64,000 nucleotides of DNA from Steinernema hermaphroditum. Its lineage: Eukaryota; Nematoda; Chromadorea; Rhabditida; Steinernematidae. The stretch lies in NCBI GenBank assembly GCA_030435675.1, contig CM059621.1, positions 3,410,001-3,474,000 of the forward strand, written 5' to 3'. Position 1 is the stretch's first letter, and every line of letters starts with the position of its first letter. The position numbers and the translations under genes were made by a program. The notes below the pieces were generated by a model. That model worked only from the letters and a program-made list of their open reading frames with translations, had not been told where the DNA came from and searched no databases. Positions 55,014-64,000 of this stretch are shown here, one piece after another.

Positions 55014-57125
55014 ATGACTCTTCCGCTAAAATTGTTATTCCTCTGTTTGGGACTATACTTTGCTGGAAGTTTCCAACAAGCCTACTTGCTAAGCATATTG
55101 AATCAGCCGTATTTGGAGGTTCAACAGGTAGGCCTGCCTCATAAAGTACCAGTTTTTTTCATAAAGTACGTGATTCTCATTAGCCTACAAAATGCTGAAT
55201 TTAAATACCCATTTTCTTTTCCTGTTTCGTTCTCTTTTAAACCAATATGGGAAATAAAATTCATGTTCATTAAATCGTTATTATTCAAATCTAAAGCACA
55301 TAACAATCTAACCCAATGGACTACCAAGGGGGCCCGAAGACATAGTAGCAGTGCTGCTTCCAATCTATCTGTATAGTTCGTTGCGAATGCGTTTCACTGC
55401 TAGTCCATTGGGTCGCTTTAACGCTGTCCGCCGTCCTCATTTTGGCCACTGTCCGAAAACAACCGCTTCACATCGATAAGCTCTGAATTAAAGCAAGAAT
55501 TTTCCTTGTGCAGTGAAATGCATGACCAAGACATACCCACCCCAGAATTATCTTACCTTAAACCAATGGTTCAGTTCATCAACGAATCCGTGATTGCGAG
55601 GACAGGCGAACCCATCGACAAAACTCTATTGGAGTTCCTTTGGTCGGGCATCAACGTCATCAATCCAATCAGCGGCATCGTCGGACAGCTAATCTCCTAC
55701 GCCATTTGCGACCGATTCGGGCGCAAAACCACGGCGATAATCTCTTGTGCTATTGCGATACCAGGTAAGCCGGTTTTTCGATATTTTTAAACGTCACATA
55801 ATCTCTCTATTTTAATGAGGTGGTATACAGTATACATTGTTTAGGTCTACTACTATCTCTCTTCTCAAAGTTTATGTTCCCATACTTCGAGTTTCTTATT
55901 GTTGGGCGCTTCCTCTGGGGTGCTGCCAATGGGATGGCTACAGTAGTCCAGACGGTGTGGATGATCGAATCTACGCCTACGCGGTATAGAGGAAACATAG
56001 GCACATGGCAAGAAGGCATCGCTACCGTGGGCAATTTGCTTACGCAAGCTGTGGGCGTGCCCTTGGCTACAGCCACTTTGTGGCCCTTCATCTTCGTGGT
56101 GCCTTTTGCTGTGAACCTCATCTGTATGTTTATATTCATCATCATGCCGGAATCTCCTCAATGGCTTCTTATGCACCGAGATGATCAGAAAGGAGCCACT
56201 AGAGCACTGAAAGCCTATCATGGGCTGAAGTCTCCGTTGGAAATTGAGATTGAAGTGGAAAAGTGCCGAAATGATGGACGGCATAGGGCGGCTCAAGAAA
56301 ACGAGAAGAGGCCAAGCGGTTTCAAACTGATGTTCTGTCCCTGGTTGGCGTCTGACGACATGTCCGTCGTGGTCAGATACGGTGCTTGGGTGGGCATCAT
56401 GGTCAAGATTGCCTATGTTTTCACGGGTGCAAGAGTTATCCGATCTTTCAATACGTATATCTACTATCAAATGGGTGGTTTTTCACTGGACGTCGCTCAG
56501 GTGAGATTTCTATAAACGACACTATCACTAGCTCATAATTTATCCGTTTATCGCAATACTAACCACAATTTTAGTGGGCTTCCTTGGGCAACACTATCGT
56601 TCGCCTTCCTCTGGCCATCGTACCAATATTTCTCGTGGAACGCGCTGGTCGTCGTCCTCTTATTCTCATCACTCAAATATTAAGTGTCCTTGCTTTGTCA
56701 TCTGCAATGATCTGCATTTTGGTTGGCCCTGTCGCAAAGGTGATTCTTTCATATTCTTCTCTTCTTCACAGCGAATTTAGTACGGTACCCTTGTGAGCGT
56801 TTCCGCTCTCCTCTTCTCTACGTCCATTGGCATTGGATGTATTTCACGGTTTTATTCTGCTGAACTTGTGCCCAAAAGTCTCCTTTTGGGAACAGTAACT
56901 ATTCTCTCGATTCTGGAATCTGCGCTGAAGATCGCTCTTGACTTCGGCTTTTATCCATTGGCGAACGCCGTGGGCGCTTGGTCCATGCTGATCTTCATTA
57001 TTCCTTCCGTGATTCTTCTCGTGCTCATGTGGCAAACCTGTCCAGAGACGAAAGGTCGAAGTGTAAATGCGGTGCTGAATGATATGGCCCTCAAGCTGAA
57101 TCGCAAAGTCTCTTTCAAAGTGTGA
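55014..57125 (+). CDS. SLC2-like major facilitator (sugar transporter family)
   Basis: A membrane transporter with about 12 hydrophobic segments and about 500 residues; substrate unknown. Exons: 55014-55127 (TM1, with GSFQQAYLLSILNQP), one ending at 55764 that starts near 55514, about 55844-56501, about 56575-56742 and about 56782-57125. Family motifs in order: DRFGRK after TM2, GRFLWG in TM4, PESPQWLL after TM6, VERAGRRPLIL, PETKGRS at the end of TM12. These are the classic GLUT-type signatures. The first and second exons do not join in phase with the obvious acceptor (TGTGCAG), so an exon may be missing in the 380-bp gap or the acceptor lies elsewhere. AATAAA follows 50 bp after the stop. 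Confidence 0.85.
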
Positions 57126-57595
57126 GCTTATCTAACCGACCATTTGGTGTACAAAATGTTAAGTGTAGATTGTAAATAAACATATTTATTAGTGCATAAG
57201 GTTCATTGCGTGGAAGATTAGACAAGCTCTGGCACTTTGGTCGGAATCAGCTAAAATAGCATAGCAAGCGAGTCTGAATCCTAAGGCCGCTTTTAAACTC
57301 TGAACTACTCCACTATCACGGATTGTCGTTGTGTGCAAAATTTGTAAATAAATGTTGTATTAAGGTGCAAGTTACTATTACAGAAGTGTGGAAAATTCCG
57401 GCAATGACGTTGTTGTGAGACAGCAAAGATCGTATAGCTATTCTTAGCAAACAAAGAAACCGGTAGAGGTGTGTGTTTTGATGAACAAATATGGATGACG
57501 AGTGTACGCCACATACTACATAAAATCAGTGATGGCACGAATAAGGTGTGAACCTGTTCTTTTATAGAGAAGTTAACGTATCTCACTGTTTTGTA

Positions 57596-58807
57596 TTACA
57601 GAATATCGGACATTTGCGGTGGACGTCTCGCCTCTTGAGTGCTTTGCCCAAACTTCGCTGACGGCACACTGACAACCGTGATCTTTAAGCGAATCGAACG
57701 CAGCTCTTTGTTGAAGAAAATGATCATTGCACTGAAAATGCCCCCTCGTAAATCAGTCAACAACGATTGCATTCCTACCCATCCAGTGTTTGCTGCAGCA
57801 TCCAAGCGAATGTTGTGAGCATGAACTTGGCGAATCGGCTTTCAACCATGTTTGAGAAGACAAAAAAGCAAAGGACTTCGATAAATCCTACAGCAGCCTG
57901 GCAGAGGGTCTAAATGTGAGCGTAAATGTGAATCATATTTCGTGTTGTACCTGGAAGAAGAAGCGAACGTCTTGCTGAAACTTCTTCTTCTTCAATTCAG
58001 TGCTATGTGTATTGTGCTGAATCATACAATTATATCACAAAAAATTCATTACACTACCTTTGTAGCACTACGTAGATTCACCAATGTGAACACGTCACAT
58101 AAGAAAATCATGGCATTGAAGGCCAGATCCAAGTAGAAATTGAAGTAGATTTCCATGAAACTGTTGCAAGCCGTGGAAGTGAAGGTCGTACCAAGTGAGT
58201 TTACATCAAAGTATATCATGCAGTCGCCTAAATATTATACATCAGAAAAGACACTGATAGGAGCATTTACTGAAAAATTTCGGTGTGGCCTCAATAGCAG
58301 CACAAAGCCAGCATAGTGCCAGGGCAATATTAGTGTTTCGGGGGCTAAATAATACAGCGTATTTTATCGGAAACCGTATAGCGCAAAGGCGGTTGAGAGC
58401 AGCAAAGAAGTGTGAGAAGAAGTCGCCATAGAAGAAGAATGTGAGAAGCTGGGCTGACCGCGCTCCCCAGTAAGTTGTGTGGAACTCTGGCTTTCTAAAC
58501 ATACATTCACTTCAGGACGTCTCTAGCCTTACAATACACTAAAGTTATTGTTCCCACGATAAAGGCAGCTGTAGCACAATTGGAGCAGTTTCCCAAACAT
58601 TGCGATATGCAAAGGCGACCAAATGATGCACCGAAGGTCGTTGACTTCTTGATGCCGTAAATAGCGAACAGATTAACCAGAAATCCGGTCGTGCCAAGCT
58701 GCAAAAGAAAGCTAACTGAAGACCCAAATTGAATCTTTTCAACGTACAACAATAAGCATGGATACGGCGATGTGGCGGTCAGTTGTAGGTTCCGATGGAG
58801 CCTCCAT
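57596..58807 (-). CDS. SRX-family serpentine chemoreceptor
   Basis: A seven-transmembrane receptor of the nematode SRX class, about 301 residues in seven exons: 58807-58748, 58698-58538, 58494-58271, 58227-58058, 57974-57951, 57909-57780 and 57731-57596. Phases agree with at most one base of doubt at exon 6. Signs: GFLVNLFAIYGI in TM1, FGRLCISQCLGN in TM2, SHFFAALNRLCAIRFPIKY at TM3, FDVNSLG before TM5, LVNLRSATKQDVRFFFQ before TM6, and LDGAMIIFFNKELR at the end of TM7. A 24-nt micro-exon (QDVRFFFQ) is needed to keep the frame. The tail ends in a stop at 57596. It is unrelated in sequence class to the srt array at the left. Confidence 0.88.
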
Positions 58808-60506
58808 GATATAGAAGTGGCAGTTTCGTCTATTTAGTAATGGTCAAATCAGTTGCAAGTTCCACCATGCAACGTGGCGCTTTGTAGCCTTGTGCCAGAC
58901 GCATCATCCTAATGCCGTTAAAAGAAAGATGCCCAACATAAGCGATGACGCAGGCCGATTACATAAAAAACAAACAAATTATTTCTACGACTTCACAGAC
59001 ATCAACATCAAACGCTTTTTTACTTCACAAAATTGGCCACTTTTCATACCTTCGTCTGTACATTTGTTACCTATGATCAACCGCATACTTATTAGAATCG
59101 CCTAGGGGACATAGAACAGCAGAATTGAATGGTGAAAACTAGCGAAATAGGAAATCATGTGCTGAAGTTAAAGTTGAAAGAATAAAATGATATTTAAAAA
59201 TAGCACGCAAAGCACTTTCAGCAACATTAAACGCTGTGTTTCTGAAAGATTTCACATGGATTTAATCCTCAGTTGTGTGACAAATGAGAAGTTCTGACCT
59301 CTAAGACCTCTAAATTCTTTTGAAAAGTTCTTTCTATTCTTTCAGATGATTGCCCGTTATTGTGTGCTTAGGTGCACTTTTAAGCCATTGAGAACAGTTT
59401 AACCAGCAAGAACGTATTCGATAAACGTCCACTTTACCACTTCATTTCGTGAATAAAAAGCAGTACGCCTTGCACGACACCAAATTGTGAACAAAATAGA
59501 GAATGTTAGAGGACGGGTAGTAGAGGACGAGGATTCTTCCTTATTTTAGAAAGCTCTTCTGTTTTGATGGCTCTTTACCTGGCATCTCGAGACGCGAAAT
59601 GCGAAGGTATCAATGGTATTAATTGTGTGATGGACGGCAAATACCATTGACCACGTACATCGTACCCGAGCTTTCAGGTTGACCTCCATTTTGAGCTAGG
59701 AGAGTCCTGTTTGTTGTTCTCATAGCACTCACTTCGGTCTGCCGCCATCTATGGTCGTCCGTAAATAACGGCATTAGAACAAATCACTCAAAATGTTGAA
59801 TACGCTATGTGGAACGTTGATGAATATGTAATAAAAAAACTGTTTACAAAATGCGACCGGAATTCGTTTGGTAAACGGTTTCCTCCTTTACTGGTCGTTC
59901 CACTTTTCCACAGTTGCAAATTCGGAACTCAGCTTTTACAAACCCGAATACCACTAAGTGCCTAATTAGGCATACCACGGATTCGAACATTATGAAGGTC
60001 ATACACCGCCCTCATAAGTCAGTCGAAGGTTACTTAGGGTGCACAGCGTTCAATTTTATCTCAGGCAAACTTAATGGTTATTCTGAAGAATCTCAAAACA
60101 CGTCGCTGTATCTGACCATAATCAGGAACTTAGTCGCTGCCTCACGCATCCATCGGTCATCCGATACTACGAAACCCGCGTCGGATCAATTCACTGATTT
60201 GGTGTTATGTGTTATTTACTGCGTAAAGGCAGACAACTAACTGTCGGATGAGATATATGATGTCGCGCCCATGATAGGGACGATCTTCTTCCACAACAAA
60301 GGGTGCGCATTAGGATGAACGAACAAATTAGGCCGTGTACCGTCATCCGCCTGTAAATTCGTAATTGCACGGCGTGGCATCGCCTTTCGCTCATCTCACT
60401 TTTCTTTCGGTTTCCGCGCCGACAGGTATCCTGTTCCTGGTCGTTTTCATTTGATTGAGCACTTATTGTTTTTGACCTAATGCTATGACACGTTCCAGAT
60501 CTCACT
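58808..60506. other. Intergenic, nothing firm
   Basis: Only short frames; a 108-codon plus frame (59914-60240) has no recognisable motif. No repeat copy or RNA gene was seen. Confidence 0.45.
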
Positions 60507-60749
60507 ATGGGCCTTGTGTTCATATTGCTATTACTTTTGTTTGGAACTACTGGCTTGCTGTGTGAAAAACAGGAACAGCCAAGAGAGGAAAACCAACCTG
60601 GAGCTAAGTATTATAACGGAAAAGCCTTGGTTATCCCAATAGAAGAGGATGCAACTGTGAAACTGCTGCAAAGATGGCATGATCAGGCTTTCAGTGGACT
60701 CTTTTCTGCGTTTGCAAACCAACGGTTGGTGCTTGTTGAAACATTGTAA
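60507..60749 (+). CDS. Small secreted protein, unknown
   Basis: A frame of 80 residues starting [19 protein letters not shown], a good signal peptide with likely cleavage near residue 19. The rest is hydrophilic, without cysteines. An acceptor-like GACACGTTCCAG lies 8 nt before the ATG and may be a splice-leader site. It could be complete or the first exon of a larger gene; no family is recognised. Confidence 0.4.
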   Translation: MGLVFILLLLLFGTTGLLCEKQEQPREENQPGAKYYNGKALVIPIEEDATVKLLQRWHDQAFSGLFSAFANQRLVLVETL

Positions 60750-62132
60750 TATGTACCGAACCAACCATGAGAAACATGGCACGGATTCATTACTTTGAGC
60801 AAAAATGAAAAAAGTCGTCACTCTTCCATAACAAAACGCTTCTTGACATTTTGAAACATAGGCCTACGCGCTGTGAAACTGATTGTGATGATTGTGTCTT
60901 TGAACTAGAATTTCCATTGGTTCTTGGGGCACTCGCAAACTTGCTTGGGGCATTTCACACTTCATGTTAAACGTCCAATGACTTTTTAACTGTGCAGGGT
61001 GACCCAAGTAAGAAAACTCTAGAAGGAAGTCCGGAACGTCATTTCCAACAGTATCCAAACATGATACCGGCCGGTTTCATCTTTCGTTGCTCTTTTTTAT
61101 TTTTCGACCGGTCCCAAGTTTGGATGCTCGCGAAAGTGGCTAATCAGACTCCTGTCTAACATGGGATGCCTATTATATAAAAAGGTCTCATTAAGGGTCT
61201 TCTATTCGTATTGCTATTACTCAACACGAAAAAGGTCCTGTGCTCTTGAGCTGTAAAAATAAAGTGCGCAAATTAAAACCACCCCACTAATGTAACTCGC
61301 CATTGAAATTAGGTTAATTGACATGAGCGAATGACATTGAAAGATCGGATATTTAGTATAATCCATTAAAGTGTCTTTTACTGTCGCCAACATTGGTGAC
61401 ACACAAAGCGATGACCTCGACGCTGTTTTTGAAACAAATTAGGTGGCGCCATTATCGGTGACCGTGAAGGTACTGTGCATTGAGTGTTCTGCGTAATAAG
61501 AACGTGCAAAAGTAAGAGATGGAAGGATGGTCAAAAAGACGTTTGGAAACATCTTCCAAAGGAACCGTTTGTTGTGTCCGACTCAGATTGACCCGAAATA
61601 CATAAGCAATGAACGTTGACAAAAGTCCTATGGCATGGACAGCCATGAATAGCTCATGAACGGTCATGCATAGGTTATGGATAGCTTGTGGAAAAGCCCA
61701 ATGGGCGGCCACCCTTATGGACGGTCATGACGATCCATCGTCATATCCATGATCGAAAATAGCGAAAAATTATACTCGCAAAGTTAATTCCTCCACGATC
61801 ACCATGTCCCTTGTTTTTCATCCATGTTTCATATCCCCCATGCATGTTCACATCCATGTACATGTAATCCATGTACTTGATTTTCACCTACCCGTAGTAA
61901 CTGCAACCATGGAATATAAATAAAATGTAAAAATGAAGAAAATGCGTCTTAGGAGTAGGGTTGTCGAATACTCAAAAATCTTCGAATTTCGAAGAAAGTC
62001 GCATATTCAATATTCGAAGGTTTCCAGTCCATTATCAGCCGCAATTTTTTGGGAATTTTTAAAACCCTATTAAAGTTACAAAACAACATGAAGCAGTGAA
62101 GTGAACAGTGAAGCAAGATAACCCTACTTAGG
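60750..62132. other. Intergenic with ATGG-rich repeats
   Basis: At 61630-61760 the unit CATGGA or GGTCATG recurs many times, and at 61800-61920 the unit CCATGT recurs. These are short imperfect tandem repeats. No gene is supported. Confidence 0.45.
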
Positions 62133-64000
62133 ATGCATAAATTGTCGGAAAAAGACAAAGGAACCCTGCAAGAATGTTCTACGAAGGCATCCGAACCGAC
62201 AGCTCAAGCCAAATGTGTGGTTAAAATGCTTGACGCAGCAAGGAAGAAGCAAAAATCAAAGAAAACAAAGCATAAAGTCCACAAGCCAGGTAATCATTTG
62301 TCGGCCAATCGTATGTTAGTTATCCTGCTCTCCAGGAAAACACGAGCTAGCGAAGAAAACAATTAGCAGCGTAAAGTCAAAGACAATGTTGAAACTGCTG
62401 AAACATGAGAAATTGAGAAAAATAATGGAACAAAAGCCGGTGCTCAAAATGATCTCAAGAAGCAAGGCGTTCAAAGATCAATGGATTGGAGGTCTTAAGG
62501 TCGCACGTTCAAAAAGGGCTATCCAGCAGAGGAGAGACTATAGTCTTATCTCGGAAGATCAAGATAGAACTCCCTTGGGCGTTGTGGCCAGGCATCTTAT
62601 CAACATAGTAAGAGCAATTAAAAACAAAAACGACACAACATCGTAAGTTAAATTGTTAAACCATAACTGGGGATATGTTAAAGATGGTCGTCGACATTAG
62701 TAAAACTTCGAGAAAAAGCAAAGAAGATGCGCTGGGAAAAGGAGTTCGAAAAGCGGATTAAGAAGAAGCTGAATCTGGAGAACGAAGGCGATCTCAAAGT
62801 GGCTGTTCAGAAGCGCCGGAAAACACCTATGATTTCTTCTAAACCAAGAAAAGCTGGCAGGTTCACGGATCACCCAGAAGAAGATCTTTTGTACGAGAAG
62901 ATCGAAGATATGGAAAATAATCGAAGTGAAAATCAGACAAGCACAGCTATCGACGACGCCATCAAGTTCATGAGGGAAGGAATCAAGCTGTCTCTGATGC
63001 TTACAGGAGGAAATGTGACGGATTTCGATAAAAAGACTGTGAAGCTGGCATCGCCAAGGATTATGCCTGTCGTTCCGGAGGAACCAGATCCGGATACGGT
63101 AATTATACTCATGCATATATTCGGTCCAGTGGCTATTTTAGATATTTGTACTATCCCCTTCGCTCTTTGGTCTGCACAATGACGGTGAAGGCCTCGAAGA
63201 CATAACAAGCATCACAAAATTATTAAAGATGCTCCCGAACAGAGATCAAGAAGACTGGCTGAATTTGATTGTGGAAGCTTCCGGAGTGTCGGACGAGGTG
63301 AAGCGCATTGAAGTGAGTGTCATCCAATAAAAAACTGGAAAACTTTTTTTTAAGAACTCTAATTTGGTTCAAGTAGCAAAAGATCTAGTCAAAGCGGTCA
63401 AAGCAAAAACGTGGCAGAATAGGAGTAGTAACAATAGTGAGAGGCGAATTAAGACATCATTAGACCAAATGACAAAGGCTGTTATGACTGTGAGCAGAAA
63501 CATAAAGAAATTGTATGGCGGGCCAATTTGTACCTACAGTTTTCGAGTAGAGCATGGCACTCTCTGTGATCACTGGATAGATAGCACTTACGTCAACTCG
63601 CCCAACGTGCTAAGGTACCAGTGGGTAGAGAATTCGCCTACAGTTTTCGAGACTGTATTGTTACCACACCGCATATTATCTGGTGCCTCATTGTCGTCCA
63701 GATACCACCTTTTTAAAAGCTGACGCCACATCCAGCACACAGCCAAACCTATTTTTCCCAATAATAACTGAGCGTGGCCAGCTACTTTGCTCATAAGTTT
63801 ACATAGTCACTAAGTCTACCGTTTATGCTCTGATTCTTCCCGATCAAGCCCCGTTTGTTGGCTCCCTTTTTCGTTAATTATATTCATCCAAATTCCACAA
63901 AAGTCACTATTATAGCATTTTGCTAGAGTTGATTTTACATCGATCCAAATATTTGGTCTTCCAGATGTTGGACGAAGAAAAGCGAGAACAGGCCACACGA
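62133..64000 (+). CDS. Basic nematode-type protein of unknown function (partial)
   Basis: Starts at MHKLSEKDKG and continues beyond the window. Exons: 62133-62289, 62336 to about 62642, about 62702-63102, about 63165-63312, and a last one from about 63989 to the edge (MLDEEKREQAT). Borders between exons 2 and 3 did not join cleanly in phase. The first 150 residues are very rich in K and R; the middle holds LSLMLTGGNVTDFDKKT, ASPRIMPVVPEE, then LSPSLFGLHNDGEG and WLNLIVEASGVSDE. I recall this SPR...VPEE / LSPSL..LH / ASGVSD pattern from nematode-restricted proteins without known role, but cannot name the family. A 650-bp intron may hold more coding sequence (frame 63364-63723). Confidence 0.6.

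Noticed and set aside
1..64000. CRISPR arrays, bacterial operons or phage modules
   Set aside because: No spaced direct-repeat array or prokaryotic gene layout is visible; introns and gene families are those of a nematode.

Overview
The window looks like nuclear DNA of a rhabditid-type nematode. Protein-coding genes are split by very short GT-AG introns (mostly 40-60 bp, with TTTCAG-like acceptors). Two genes begin just after pyrimidine-rich acceptors that would suit trans-splicing. The gene content is also nematode-typical: serpentine receptor families SRT, SRX and an SRH/STR-like member, small secreted C-type lectins, a LIN-23-type F-box/WD40 protein and an MKK7-type kinase. The species cannot be named from the sequence alone.

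Layout. 1-7.9 kb: no convincing gene, only repeat copies and hairpins. 7.9-15.2 kb: three tandem srt chemoreceptor genes, all on the minus strand. 16.4-18.4 kb: a 36-bp palindrome, a broken srt exon copy, and a 1.7-kb element with about 82-bp terminal inverted repeats and GC-rich palindrome clusters. 19.7-20.7 kb: an intronless 7TM receptor gene. 22.1-25.1 kb: a MAP kinase kinase of the MKK7 family, convergent with a small chromo-like gene (25.3-26.3 kb). 30.9-34.4 kb: a complete 10-exon lin-23 (beta-TrCP) gene. 35.2-50.6 kb: a transposon-rich block with a 3' RTE fragment, a large Helitron-like element and the 5' part of an RTE retrotransposon. 51.0-53.5 kb: two head-to-head secreted C-type lectin genes. 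55.0-57.1 kb: an SLC2-like sugar transporter. 57.6-58.8 kb: a complete srx receptor gene. 62.1 kb to the right edge: a basic nematode-type protein of unknown function, cut by the window.

The most unusual object is the Helitron-like element (about 37.25-48.55 kb). Its reading frame can be followed through about 15 tiny introns as one transcript of roughly 3,200 codons. It carries, in order, an Ulp1/C48-type cysteine protease, a long basic coiled region with a Cys/His cluster, the Helitron HUH nuclease (Rep), a PIF1-type helicase, and then a SECOND Ulp1-type protease. Both protease copies keep His, Asp and Cys. Downstream lies an array of about 14 ACGGGT-like motifs. A perfect 9-bp hairpin then lies directly against a truncated RTE reverse transcriptase, which suggests the 3' end of the element.

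A second theme is a dispersed repeat superfamily, recognisable by a GAACTACGGCTCC-like core and a CGCTCACTCAACTC-like box. At least eight diverged copies are scattered over the window, one of them inside the 1.7-kb TIR element.

Exon borders were read by eye from splice consensus and reading-frame phase; some may be off by a base.
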